64,000 nucleotides of DNA. Origin: Aminobacter niigataensis (GTDB lineage Bacteria > Pseudomonadota > Alphaproteobacteria > Rhizobiales > Rhizobiaceae). Under the pieces are notes generated by a model. The model saw only the letters and a program-made list of their open reading frames with translations, searched no databases and was not told the origin of the DNA. The stretch is from assembly GCF_014200015.1 (NCBI RefSeq), contig NZ_JACHOT010000010.1:46343-110342 (forward strand). Reading direction: 5' to 3'. This document shows positions 36,491-45,270 of this stretch, piece after piece (positions within the stretch are counted from its first letter, which is position 1; each line of letters begins with the position of its first letter). The position numbers were made by a program, and so were the translations under genes.

Positions 36491-36916
36491 CTACTGCCTG
36501 ACCGCCGGCCAGCCGGCGGGCTCGTCGACATCGTGGATCGGGTCGACCATGACCAGGTCTGCAAGCTCGTCGTGCATGTCGATCTTGAGGCCGTCACGTG
36601 CCGCAGCCAGGCGCGCAGCCAGCTCGGGCGAAAGGGCCGTGGGCGCAACCTCAGCCGCGGGCGAAAGCAGCCCATATTCGCCGAGCCTGGCGATGAAGGC
36701 ATCGAGATCGTCTGCTGCGATCACGCCGCTGCCGCAATCCCGGCCAACGAGGCTTGCCGGCGAAACATGCGCAATCAGCGCCTCCCACACACAGCTGCCG
36801 CTGTCCGAGAAGCCGAAATACCGGCCGCTGGCGAGATCGAGAACGACCGCATCGCCATCGAACGTCTCATAGACGATGTCGCTGCCCGAGACCGCGTAAA
36901 TCGACGAAAACCCCAT
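36491..36916 (-). CDS. PqqD-like protein (RRE-type fold) with extra C-terminal tail
   Basis: The 141-residue protein opens with a PqqD/RRE-like domain (residues ~7-85; signature D-A-V-V-L-D-L-A-S-G-R-Y-F-G-F), the module that binds leader peptides in RiPP pathways. After about residue 95 an additional acidic segment ends D-P-I-H-D-V-D-E-P-A-G-W-P, which PqqD itself lacks. I prefer ATG 36916 to GTG 36925, as the GTAGGTG element is then well placed. It is the first gene of the operon with HPr-kinase-like, GT2, GT2 and nucleotidyltransferase genes. No precursor peptide, protease or cyclase gene is recognisable alongside. Confidence 0.75.
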   Translation of the reverse strand: MGFSSIYAVSGSDIVYETFDGDAVVLDLASGRYFGFSDSGSCVWEALIAHVSPASLVGRDCGSGVIAADDLDAFIARLGEYGLLSPAAEVAPTALSPELAARLAAARDGLKIDMHDELADLVMVDPIHDVDEPAGWPAVRQ

Positions 36917-36954
36917 TACCCACACCTACCCCTAGGTTACCTCTGAGATGCAGT

Positions 36955-36981
36955 GCTTATCAAGCAAGCGCTTATATAAGC
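36955..36981. promoter_or_regulatory. Two tandem palindromes upstream of the PqqD-like operon
   Basis: GCTTATCAAGC at 36955-36965 is followed by the perfect 12-base palindrome GCTTATATAAGC at 36970-36981, with centres about 15 bases apart. They lie 40-65 bases upstream of the PqqD-like start in a locally A/T-rich gap and look like a regulator-binding site. Which protein binds is unknown. Confidence 0.45.
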
Positions 36982-37001
36982 AACCTGCATCCAGGTGGCG
37001 C

Positions 37002-37030
37002 CGTATATCCGGTTGCATCCATTGGCGCAA
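37002..37030 (-). promoter_or_regulatory. Candidate sigma-70-type promoter of the PqqD-like operon
   Basis: On the minus strand, TTGCGC (37030-37025) and TATACG (37007-37002) are separated by 17 bases. This would start transcription near 36995, just before the tandem palindromes, giving a leader of about 80 bases. The match is moderate. Confidence 0.35.
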
Positions 37031-37158
37031 TACTCGCCTCTAGATTGTTATTGGTAGTATTTTTTAGTGCCTGCGGAGCAGACGTTCCGAAGGCGTTGAT
37101 GGCACAGCGTCTCTTTGCGGGATTGTTCGACCGCGTTCAACCCAATACGCGCTGCCGC

Positions 37159-38190
37159 TCAGTTTCGCTCGACCGGCTTCGAGCGCATGCGCGAGACCGT
37201 TTCGCGCTCGGCACGCTTGCAGCGCATTGGCGGCAGGCCGCGATCCATCAGGGCCATGTCCTCCAGCACCATGTCGCCCATGCGCTTGAAGGCGATGTCC
37301 AGCGCACCGGCACGGTGGGCGGAACGCAGGAACCCGGGCAGGGACCGAACGGGATGGTCCTTCGCCGGCGGCTCCTCGGGAAAGACATCGCTGGCAGCCA
37401 GGATATGGCCGCTTCGGACAGCATCCATCAGCGCGTCGAAATCGACAACTCCAGCACGGCTGAGCAGGATCAGCGCCGCCCCCTTACGCATGCTGGCAAA
37501 CGATCTTGCATCGAGAAAGCCCTGATTCTCGCTTGTCACCGAGGCGACGACAAAGACGAAGTCGCTGCCCAAGAGCACCTCGTGGAGCGACGCCGGCTCT
37601 ACACCGTTCTCCCTGAGTACCGATGGCGGCAGCCACGGGTCGAAGGCCCTGACGCGGGCGCGAAAGCCTTGGAGCAGTCGGTTCAGCGCCTTGCCGAGAT
37701 CGCCGAAGCCTATGAAGCCGATGTCGGCGCCGGAAAGCAGCCGCGCCGAAGCGTTGCCCTCGGCGCCCCAAAGCTCACGGCCCTCGCGGAAGGCGAGGTC
37801 GGCGTCGGTGATGCCGCGGGCAAGGTCCAGCGCCAGCCCTAGTCCGATCTCGGCCACCGGCTCGGCGAAGACCTGGCTGGTCGTCACCACATGCACGCCA
37901 CGCGCGAACAGGTGCTCGTAGGGCATGTTGTCGAGCAGGTTGCCCTCGACGTTGAATATGCAGCGCAGCGACGCCATCGCCGCGACAGTGTCCGGCGACA
38001 GCGCCGGCTGTCCGATCAAATAGCGCACGCGTCCGAGCACATCGGAAGCAATCCCGGCGATGCCCTCGGGCTCGACTTCCAGTACCTCATTCTCATCGCG
38101 TAGCCTCGCCAGCGCCTCGGGCACAAAGATCAGCTCCAGCGTGCGCGGCGCCGGCGAACTCAGCACCAGTGGCTTGCGTGGCTTGACCAT
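37159..38190 (-). CDS. D-2-hydroxyacid dehydrogenase family protein
   Basis: The 343-residue NAD-binding dehydrogenase of the 2-hydroxyacid family has the Rossmann G-F-I-G-F-G-D-L-G-K-A variant, I-L-L-S-R-A-G-V-V-D and D-V-F-P-E-E-P. The usual catalytic H-x-x-G region reads F-L-R-S-A-H-R-A-G-A. It ends with a basic tail (R-C-K-R-A-E-R-E). Its start lies 25 bases after the sugar ABC ATPase stop on the same strand, so it probably belongs to that operon and oxidises or reduces a product of the imported compound. Confidence 0.83.
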   Translation of the reverse strand: MVKPRKPLVLSSPAPRTLELIFVPEALARLRDENEVLEVEPEGIAGIASDVLGRVRYLIGQPALSPDTVAAMASLRCIFNVEGNLLDNMPYEHLFARGVHVVTTSQVFAEPVAEIGLGLALDLARGITDADLAFREGRELWGAEGNASARLLSGADIGFIGFGDLGKALNRLLQGFRARVRAFDPWLPPSVLRENGVEPASLHEVLLGSDFVFVVASVTSENQGFLDARSFASMRKGAALILLSRAGVVDFDALMDAVRSGHILAASDVFPEEPPAKDHPVRSLPGFLRSAHRAGALDIAFKRMGDMVLEDMALMDRGLPPMRCKRAERETVSRMRSKPVERN

Positions 38191-38215
38191 ATCCGCCCCC
38201 GATGTCCTGCCGTCG

Positions 38216-38992
<777 letters not shown>

Positions 38993-38995
38993 CGC

Positions 38996-39982
38996 TCAGG
39001 TACCCGCATTGTGTCGGCGTTCGAGCCAGGAGTGCAGCGCCATCATGGCGAGGATGATCGCGCCGATGAAGATGTTGTAGGCGAGGCCGGGCACGCCGAC
39101 CATGACGATGCCGTTGCGCATGATGCGCAGGATGAAGATGCCGATCACGGTGCCGATGATGGTGCCACGCCCCCCGGTCAGCACCGTGCCGCCGATGACC
39201 ACCATGGCGATCACTTCCAGTTCATAGCTCGTGCCGCTGTTGGGGTTGGCAGCCGAGGTGCGAATCGAGCTGATGATGCCGGCAAAGGCCGCCATCGCCG
39301 ACGAGGTCATGAACAGCAACACCTTGGTACGCCGGACATTGACGCCGCGCGCCCGCGCCGCGTTGGGATTGCCGCCCGAGGCCTGAATCCAGTTGCCCGC
39401 CTTGGTCTGGGTCAGCACGTAATGGGCGAGGAAGGCAAACAGCACGAACCACAGCAGGGACATGTAGACGCGGAAGCCGCCGACGTAGAACTCGCCGACC
39501 AGGACTTGCGCCAGCCACTGGTCCTCGGCGTTCCAGGTGCGCTGCGGGAAACCGTCGGTGATGTAGAGCGCCGAGCCGCGCGCGATCAGAAGCATGCCTA
39601 GCGTCACCAGGAAGGACGGGATGGCGAGCCGGGTGACGAACCAGCCGTTGACGAAGCCGATCAGCATGGCAAGGCCGATGGCGATCAGGAAGGCCACGGG
39701 CAGCGGCGCAAGGCCGGTGTTGAACACCGTCCACATCACCACCGCCGACAGGCCGAACACCGAGCCGACGGACAGGTCGAATTCGCCCGAAGTCATCAGC
39801 AGCGTCATGGCCAGCGCGATAAGGCCGAGCTCGACGGTGAAGGCGAGCGTGTTGGAGATGTTCAGCGGCGACAGGAAGTCCGGATTGATCGACCAGAAGA
39901 TCGCGATTTCCAGGATGAGCAGGACCAATGGCCCGAATTCAGGCTTCGCGATGAAGCGCTGCACAAATGATCGATTGTCCAT
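38996..39982 (-). CDS. Sugar-type ABC transporter permease (RbsC/FrcC-like)
   Basis: The 328-residue protein has 8-10 hydrophobic spans and the family block T-S-G-E-F-D-L-S-V-G-S-V-F-G-L, plus V-I-G-G-T-V-L-T-G-G-R-G-T near the C-terminus. It would form the inner-membrane channel for a sugar or cyclitol. It is coupled to the ATPase gene and separated from the upstream binding-protein gene by about 180 bases without a visible gene. Confidence 0.9.
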   Translation of the reverse strand: MDNRSFVQRFIAKPEFGPLVLLILEIAIFWSINPDFLSPLNISNTLAFTVELGLIALAMTLLMTSGEFDLSVGSVFGLSAVVMWTVFNTGLAPLPVAFLIAIGLAMLIGFVNGWFVTRLAIPSFLVTLGMLLIARGSALYITDGFPQRTWNAEDQWLAQVLVGEFYVGGFRVYMSLLWFVLFAFLAHYVLTQTKAGNWIQASGGNPNAARARGVNVRRTKVLLFMTSSAMAAFAGIISSIRTSAANPNSGTSYELEVIAMVVIGGTVLTGGRGTIIGTVIGIFILRIMRNGIVMVGVPGLAYNIFIGAIILAMMALHSWLERRHNAGT

Positions 39983-40161
39983 GACTGATCCGTGAAAAGA
40001 CGTTGGTCGTCAGGTGGAATGGCCTCGCCGCCGCGGTTATGGATGCGAGCACCCGGTAAGCGACAGCGACCGAACCTGCAGCTGGCCGTTGCGTCGAATA
40101 TGAAACGGCGCCGGCGGAGATTCTCCGGCCCGGAGTGTCCGGACCGGAGGCTTTGGCAGGC

Positions 40162-41109
40162 TTATTTGCCGGCCAGGATGTCGTCGTAGAGCTGCGCCCG
40201 GTCCTTCTCGTAGAGTGAGCCGACGATGATGTCGAAGCCGGGCGGGATCTTGCTGGCAGCCATCGCCGCCATCGACAGCGCCATGTAGCTGGTCGCCTGC
40301 GGATCCTGCCACTGGGCGGCGTTCACATAGCCTTCCAGCACTTCCTGGGTGGTGTCGCGCGAGTTGCCCCAGCCGACAACCGGGATCTCGCCCGGCTTGA
40401 CGCCGGCCTGGTCGAAGACGCGCTTGATCGAGCCGGTGACGAGGTCGCCGAGACCGATGATCGCCTTAACCTTGGCCTTGTTGGCGGTCAGGTAATCGGC
40501 CATGCGGGTGATGATCTCCGCCTGGTCGAGCGTGGCGTCGGTGACTTCCCAGGTGATGTTCAGCGGCTTGAAGACGCTTGAGATGCCCTCTTCTTCCTGC
40601 ACGCCATAGGTGGCGCCGGGAACCTCGACCGGCATCCAGACGAAATCGCCTTCCTTCACCAGCTTCTTGTCGACCAGGTACTGCGCCCAGCCCTTGCCGA
40701 AGGCGACGTTGTTGCCGCCGACATAGGCGTTGAAGTTGGCGGTCGGATCTGGCGTGTTCATGTTGATGATCGGAATGCCCGCGGCGCGGGCCTCCTCGGC
40801 CACCTTGACCAGGCTGCCCGGATCCGGGCTCGAGGTCACGATACCGGATGCCTTGGCCGCGATGGCGGCGCGAATGGCTTCCTGGTGCGCCGGCACGTCG
40901 CCATTGTGGAACGACGTGTTGACGGTGTTGCCGGTGTCGTCGGCCCATTGCTTGGCGCCAGCCAGGAAATAGGTCCACACCGGATCGGCCGGCGAGCCAT
41001 GCGACACCCAGTAATACGTCTTCTTGGCCTGCGCATAGGCGGTCGTGGCCATCCCGAGGCTGGTCGCCACCAGCGCCGCCGAGATGACGGCTATTGTCCT
41101 TTTCAGCAC
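40162..41109 (-). CDS. Periplasmic sugar/cyclitol-binding protein (ribose-type, MocB-like)
   Basis: The 315-residue binding protein has a Sec signal peptide (V-L-K-R-T-I-A-V-I-S-A-A-L-V-A-T, cleavage likely after A-Y-A-Q-A). Its mature type 1 periplasmic fold has S-S-P-D-P-G-S-L and I-I-N-M-N-T-P-D. GTG 41109 is preceded by GAGGAGG at ideal spacing. Pairing with a moc-like oxygenase operon under shared operator-like sites suggests a rhizopine-like or O-methylated cyclitol/sugar ligand (inference). A LacI-type operator candidate lies 150-178 bases upstream. Confidence 0.87.
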   Translation of the reverse strand: MLKRTIAVISAALVATSLGMATTAYAQAKKTYYWVSHGSPADPVWTYFLAGAKQWADDTGNTVNTSFHNGDVPAHQEAIRAAIAAKASGIVTSSPDPGSLVKVAEEARAAGIPIINMNTPDPTANFNAYVGGNNVAFGKGWAQYLVDKKLVKEGDFVWMPVEVPGATYGVQEEEGISSVFKPLNITWEVTDATLDQAEIITRMADYLTANKAKVKAIIGLGDLVTGSIKRVFDQAGVKPGEIPVVGWGNSRDTTQEVLEGYVNAAQWQDPQATSYMALSMAAMAASKIPPGFDIIVGSLYEKDRAQLYDDILAGK

Positions 41110-41226
41110 GGTTTTCTCCTCCTCATCCGGGCGGGATGCCCCCGCTCCGCTTTTCAATCCGACGTATGCAGAGCAACGCCCGGCAACCGGACGCGCGCGC
41201 TATCGTCGATGGATTGGCCCTCCAGC

Positions 41227-41252
41227 CACCGTGCAATTCCTCCCGCACGGTG
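41227..41252. promoter_or_regulatory. Hairpin/inverted repeat in the leader of the binding-protein gene
   Basis: A perfect 8-base inverted repeat (CACCGTGC at 41227-41234, GCACGGTG at 41245-41252) with a 10-base loop lies between the operator candidate and the binding-protein gene. It could be an mRNA leader hairpin or a second operator. Confidence 0.35.
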
Positions 41253-41258
41253 AATGCT

Positions 41259-41287
41259 CAAAATGATGCTTTTTCAGGATCATTTTG
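41259..41287. promoter_or_regulatory. LacI-type operator candidate upstream of the sugar ABC operon
   Basis: A perfect inverted repeat has arms CAAAATGAT (41259-41267) and ATCATTTTG (41279-41287) around an 11-base spacer. The same TCAAAATGAT core occurs at 43673-43682 before the LacI gene and, degenerate, at 43771-43798 before the oxygenase operon. The remaining 359-base gap (41110-41468) holds the leader hairpin and no visible gene. Confidence 0.6.
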
Positions 41288-41468
41288 ATGCTCGAAAAGT
41301 GGCGTAACGGCAGATACGAGTCAAGCGCGAATCCCGCCAGACCAGCGAATTGGCGACCCAGCTTGGGAAACTCAGGTTGCAGCCAGGGGAAGCGGCGCAC
41401 AGATGCGCAGACACGCCTCATTTTGAGGCATGATCATCACCGAAGAAGCACGAATGGTGAGCCGCAGC

Positions 41469-42536
41469 TCAGCCGGCGAAGAAGCCGCCATCGAATGGCA
41501 GCGACAGGCGCGCGCCGCTGCGGTCGACAAGGGTCAGCTCATCGCCCGACACCTCGATGTCGGTGACTTCGCTCCAACCGACCGGTGCTGGAACTGCACC
41601 AAAGGCATAGCGAACGACCTTGCGCCCGCCGCCAAGCTCGATGTCGGTGGCGACGCCGTCCGGCATATGCTCGCCGGGCTGCAGATGGATGCCGGTTGCC
41701 GCTTCCTCGATGCCGAGCACCGCGATGTGGCGGCTGTTCCAGGGCGCATAGCGGCGCCCGCCATTGCTCATCCACAGCACCGTCTGCGGTAAGACGCTGG
41801 CATCCTTCAGCGCAAAGAACAGGAACCCGTCCTCGGCGGCCAGAGCAGCCGACCAGCCGATGCGGCGTCCCGGCTGCTCCGACAGCACCACGATGTCCTC
41901 GTGCCCATGGTCGAACGGATAGCGGCCGAGATCCGCCATCGCCCCATCGTCGCGACGGACGGCGGAAAGATCAGTGAAGGATTGCGGATAAGAAAGGATC
42001 GAGCGCCCCCGCGCCGGATCCGTTTCCGGCGGCCACGCCATCGTCCGTCCGCCGGACTTGGGTGAAAAGCTCAGCCGCGCACCGCCGGGCACACGCACCA
42101 TGGCATGATGCGCCACCGGCAGCCTGCCGGCCCCGCCCTCGAAGACATGGGCCTGGTAGACCACCGGCTCGCCGGGCCGCAGGGCAATCGCCTTTTCAAG
42201 CCGCGCGCCCGAGACTTGCTGCGCGAGCCTGTAGACCGAGCTGACGCCACCGCCGGCCGTGGCCGATTGCTCGCCACCTTCCCAGTCGCCATTGGCCGAC
42301 CAGCCATGGATCGGCACGCCGGGCTCGCTTCGCGCGAACGGCGCACAGAAGAAATCGCCGGCCAGCCGCTGCTCCACAGGAGCCACGCCGTCGGGCAGCG
42401 TCTCGCCGCTGTCCAGCCACGGCGCGCGATGCAGCGGCCGGATCGTCTGGCCGCCAGATTCGATCGCCAGATCGTCGATCACCCCGCCCTCGCGGTTGAA
42501 GCGCAACGAGATGCCGTCGGCCGAGATCACATCCAT
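41469..42536 (-). CDS. Galactose-mutarotase-fold protein (aldose 1-epimerase-like)
   Basis: The 355-residue beta-rich protein is of the aldose-epimerase/mutarotase-like superfamily. It has I-H-G-W-S-A-N-G-D-W, a His in V-A-H-H-A-M-V-R-V-P, and late acidic residues in A-V-L-G-I-E-E-A. It may interconvert anomers of the imported sugar or bind it; no exact substrate can be read. It sits 47 bases after the LacI gene on the same strand, presumably co-transcribed with it. Confidence 0.65.
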   Translation of the reverse strand: MDVISADGISLRFNREGGVIDDLAIESGGQTIRPLHRAPWLDSGETLPDGVAPVEQRLAGDFFCAPFARSEPGVPIHGWSANGDWEGGEQSATAGGGVSSVYRLAQQVSGARLEKAIALRPGEPVVYQAHVFEGGAGRLPVAHHAMVRVPGGARLSFSPKSGGRTMAWPPETDPARGRSILSYPQSFTDLSAVRRDDGAMADLGRYPFDHGHEDIVVLSEQPGRRIGWSAALAAEDGFLFFALKDASVLPQTVLWMSNGGRRYAPWNSRHIAVLGIEEAATGIHLQPGEHMPDGVATDIELGGGRKVVRYAFGAVPAPVGWSEVTDIEVSGDELTLVDRSGARLSLPFDGGFFAG

Positions 42537-42583
42537 CTGGAAAGTCCTATGGCCCTGAGATTACGCAATATCCGGCGACTTGC

Positions 42584-43618
42584 TCAGACCTCGCTCGGAA
42601 TATTTTCCCGGAACACCGACTGGATTCGGATGGTCGTCGTCGGAATGTTCGGCTCGTCGCGCACCGCGCGCACCAGCCGGTCAATCGCCTCGCGCGCCTC
42701 GACCTGGGCATTCTGGTCTATCGCCGCGTCCATGACCCCACTCAGCAGATAGTGCCGGGTCTGGTCGGTCAAGTCGTGACCGATGAAGATCACCGACTTG
42801 TCACGCCCCGTTTCCGTCAGCGCCCGCGCCACGCCGTCCTGGCCGGCGCCGATGCAATAGATGGCAAGCAGATCGTCGTGCTCCTCGAGCAGCGCCCGCA
42901 CCTCGTCATGCGCCCTGTCGGGGTCCTCGTGCACCTCGCGCACGGCAACCACGTCGAGCCTGGGGAAACTCTCCGACAGCACGTGGCGGAAGCCCATCTC
43001 GCGTTCCTCATGGCCGCGATAGGCAAGCGCGCCGGCAAGCAGCGCCACCTTGCCCGCGGCGCCCGGCAGGAAGCGGCCGATCAGATAGCCGGCCAAGCGG
43101 CCCGCCGCCCGGTTGTCGATGCCGACGTAATTCATGCGCCCGACATGACTGATATCGGACACCAGCGTCAGCACGGGAACGCTTGACGCAATCAGCCGCC
43201 GCACCGCCTCGCGCACCGACGGGCTGTCCAGCCCGATCAGCCCGACGCCCTGGCAATTGGCCCGCAGACCGCCGAGCGCGGCCGCCGTCTGCTCCGGGTC
43301 GACGCCGGCCACCCGATGGATGACGACATCGACATCGCCGCGCAGCTCCGCGCGGCGCTCGATCTGGCTGACCAGATCTGCCATGAAGGCGTTGCTGCCG
43401 CCGGGCAGCACGAAATCGAGGCAAACCGTGCCCGATGCCGACGGCGCCGGCTCGCCAGCCAGGTTGGCGGCAATCGCCAGCACATGCTTGCGGGTGTGAT
43501 CCTGCACCCCGGCACGGTTGTTCATCACCCGGTCGACCGTCGCCTTCGAGACGCCGGCCAGCCTCGCGATTTCATCCATCTTCGGTCGCGAACTGGCCAC
43601 GGAACCCCTCTCCGGCAT
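42584..43618 (-). CDS. LacI-family transcriptional regulator
   Basis: The 344-residue regulator has an N-terminal LacI helix-turn-helix (M-D-E-I-A-R-L-A-G-V-S-K-A-T-V-D-R-V, residues ~14-31) and a periplasmic-binding-protein-like effector domain. It is flanked by the sugar ABC operon on one side and the moc-like operon on the other. Operator-like motifs occur before all three transcription units, one of them about 55 bases upstream of this gene, suggesting control of both operons and itself. Confidence 0.9.
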   Translation of the reverse strand: MPERGSVASSRPKMDEIARLAGVSKATVDRVMNNRAGVQDHTRKHVLAIAANLAGEPAPSASGTVCLDFVLPGGSNAFMADLVSQIERRAELRGDVDVVIHRVAGVDPEQTAAALGGLRANCQGVGLIGLDSPSVREAVRRLIASSVPVLTLVSDISHVGRMNYVGIDNRAAGRLAGYLIGRFLPGAAGKVALLAGALAYRGHEEREMGFRHVLSESFPRLDVVAVREVHEDPDRAHDEVRALLEEHDDLLAIYCIGAGQDGVARALTETGRDKSVIFIGHDLTDQTRHYLLSGVMDAAIDQNAQVEAREAIDRLVRAVRDEPNIPTTTIRIQSVFRENIPSEV

Positions 43619-43671
43619 TGCAACAGCCGCAAACTATGGCGGCCATTTCGGCCGGTCAACGTCAACCTGAT

Positions 43672-43684
43672 ATCAAAATGATGC
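43672..43684. promoter_or_regulatory. LacI-type operator half-site upstream of the LacI gene
   Basis: ATCAAAATGATGC repeats the core of the inverted repeat at 41259-41287 and lies about 55 bases upstream of the LacI start codon. Autoregulation is the likely meaning. Confidence 0.5.
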
Positions 43685-43744
43685 TTTTTTAGTGGAAGCG
43701 CGGGTTTCCCACTGGTTCCAATCTGCATTTGCCTCGGCCAAGGC

Positions 43745-43798
43745 TTGACGCAGCGCAATTTCTGCCGATAGCATCAAAATGAAACATCATTATGATGC
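43745..43798 (+). promoter_or_regulatory. Promoter and LacI-type operator candidate of the moc-like operon
   Basis: TTGACG at 43745-43750 and GATAGC at 43767-43772 form a -35/-10 pair with a 16-base spacer. Directly over the expected start of transcription lies an inverted repeat, GCATCA (43771-43776) and TGATGC (43793-43798), containing ATCAAAATGA. A repressor bound here would block transcription. The ATG at 43779 lies inside this site, so translation probably starts downstream. Confidence 0.5.
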
Positions 43799-43823
43799 TT
43801 CTGATTTTGAAATGCTGCCGACC

Positions 43824-44903
43824 ATGACACCGACACCCAGAGACTACAGCCTGATCGGCCGCGACGCGGCGCTCGCCGAGGCCAACGGCATCGCCGCCGC
43901 CGAATGGTACTCCTGCCCTATCCCGCGCAAGCAGCTGAAGGAGCTGATGAAGCGCAGCGACGGCCCCGCCCTGCGCGACACCGCCATCTGGGTAGCAGCG
44001 CTTGTCCTGTCCGCCGCCGGCGGCATCCATTTCTGGGGCAGCTGGTGGGCCGTCCCCTTCTTCCTGGTCTATGGCGTGCTCTACGGCTCGTCGAGCGACA
44101 GCCGCTGGCATGAAGCCGGCCACGGCACCGCCTTCAAGACCCGCTGGATGAACGACGTGCTCTATTACGTCGCCAGCTTCATGATCCTGCGCGAGCCGAC
44201 CGTCTGGCGCTGGAGCCACACCCGCCATCACACGGACACCATCATCGTCGGCCGCGACCCCGAGATCGCCGTGCCGCGCCCGCCTGATGTCGTCGCCCTG
44301 CTGCTCAACATCTTCGCCCTGAAGAGCAGCCTGATGACGCTGAAGTCGCTGTTCATCCATGCCTCCGGCCGCCTCAAGCCGGACGAGGCCACCTTCATTC
44401 CGGAAATGGAGCGCTGGAAAGTCTATCTGGTGGCGCGCATCTATCTCGCGATCTTCGCCGCCGTGATTGTGGCCTGCGTCTGGATGGGCAGCATCCTGCC
44501 CGCCATGCTGGTCGGACTGCCCAGCCTCTACGGCGGCTTCATGACCATCTATTTCGGCCTAACCCAGCATGCCGGCCTCGCCGAGGACGTGCTCGACCAC
44601 CGGCTCAACACCCGCACCATCTACATGAACCCGCTGTTCCGCTTCCTCTACTGGAACATGAACTACCATGTGGAGCACCACATGTTCCCAATGGTGCCCT
44701 ATCACGCGCTGCCCAGGCTGCATGAGGCCATCAAGGACGATTGCCCCGAGCCTTACCCCAGCACCATCGCCGCCTATCGCGAGATCATCCCGACCATCCT
44801 GCGCCAGGTGCGCGAGCCCGCCTTCCACGTCATCAGGCGCCTACCCGACGGCAAGACGCCGGTGCCCTACAACCACGGCGCCATCATCAATCCGGCCGAA
44901 TAG
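43824..44903 (+). CDS. mocD: MocD-like membrane di-iron oxygenase / fatty-acid-desaturase family
   Basis: The ~359-residue membrane protein has the three histidine boxes of the desaturase/hydroxylase family: H-E-A-G-H (96-100), H-T-R-H-H (132-136) and N-Y-H-V-E-H-H-M-F-P near the C-terminus, with four or so membrane spans. With a Rieske ferredoxin encoded next, it resembles the MocD-MocE pair of rhizopine catabolism, where it is thought to demethylate or hydroxylate the substrate. In-frame ATGs at 43779 and 43812 also exist; I avoid 43779 because it overlaps the putative operator and transcription start. No start has a clear ribosome-binding site. Confidence 0.82.
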   Translation: MTPTPRDYSLIGRDAALAEANGIAAAEWYSCPIPRKQLKELMKRSDGPALRDTAIWVAALVLSAAGGIHFWGSWWAVPFFLVYGVLYGSSSDSRWHEAGHGTAFKTRWMNDVLYYVASFMILREPTVWRWSHTRHHTDTIIVGRDPEIAVPRPPDVVALLLNIFALKSSLMTLKSLFIHASGRLKPDEATFIPEMERWKVYLVARIYLAIFAAVIVACVWMGSILPAMLVGLPSLYGGFMTIYFGLTQHAGLAEDVLDHRLNTRTIYMNPLFRFLYWNMNYHVEHHMFPMVPYHALPRLHEAIKDDCPEPYPSTIAAYREIIPTILRQVREPAFHVIRRLPDGKTPVPYNHGAIINPAE

Positions 44904-44920
44904 GCCGTCGGAGACCCATC

Positions 44921-45238
44921 ATGCCGGAACAGTGGATCAACGCCTGCGACACAGACGATATCGACCAGGACGACGTGATCCGCTTCGATCACGACGGCCG
45001 CACCTTTGCCCTCTACCGCACCGAGGACGATCGCTTTTTCGCCACCGACGGCCTGTGCACCCATGAGAAAGTGCATCTCTCCGGCGGGCTGGTGATGGGC
45101 AACATCATCGAATGCCCCAAGCACAACGGCCGCTTCGACTTCACCACGGGCAAGGCCAAGGGCGCCCCCGTCTGCGTCGACATCGCCACCTATCCGGTCA
45201 AGGTTGAGGACGGCCGCGTGCTGATCCAGATCGCCTGA
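44921..45238 (+). CDS. mocE: MocE-like Rieske [2Fe-2S] ferredoxin
   Basis: The 105-residue Rieske protein has cluster ligands C-T-H (Cys46, His48) and C-P-K-H (Cys65, His68). It would pass electrons to the oxygenase encoded 17 bases upstream. No dedicated ferredoxin reductase (MocF) is encoded next to it, so reducing power must come from elsewhere. Length and motifs match the MocE/bacterial Rieske ferredoxin group. Confidence 0.9.
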   Translation: MPEQWINACDTDDIDQDDVIRFDHDGRTFALYRTEDDRFFATDGLCTHEKVHLSGGLVMGNIIECPKHNGRFDFTTGKAKGAPVCVDIATYPVKVEDGRVLIQIA

Positions 45239-45270
45239 CCTTTCAAGCAAGCCCGAACGCCAGCCAAGAG

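Noticed and set aside
32480..36916. Calling the PqqD-like cassette a complete lasso-peptide cluster.
   Set aside because: No asparagine-synthetase-like cyclase, B2 protease, ABC exporter or precursor is visible in or around it.
36932..37018. A 28-codon minus-strand open frame (starts M-Q-P-D-I-R) just upstream of the PqqD-like gene, considered as a RiPP precursor.
   Set aside because: No ribosome-binding site, its start lies upstream of the predicted transcription start, and the sequence overlaps the palindromes. It has no core-peptide features.
43779..43823. The start codon at 43779 for the MocD-like oxygenase.
   Set aside because: It lies within the putative operator and at or before the expected transcription start and has no ribosome-binding site. 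Starts at 43812 or 43824 fit better, though this is not proven.
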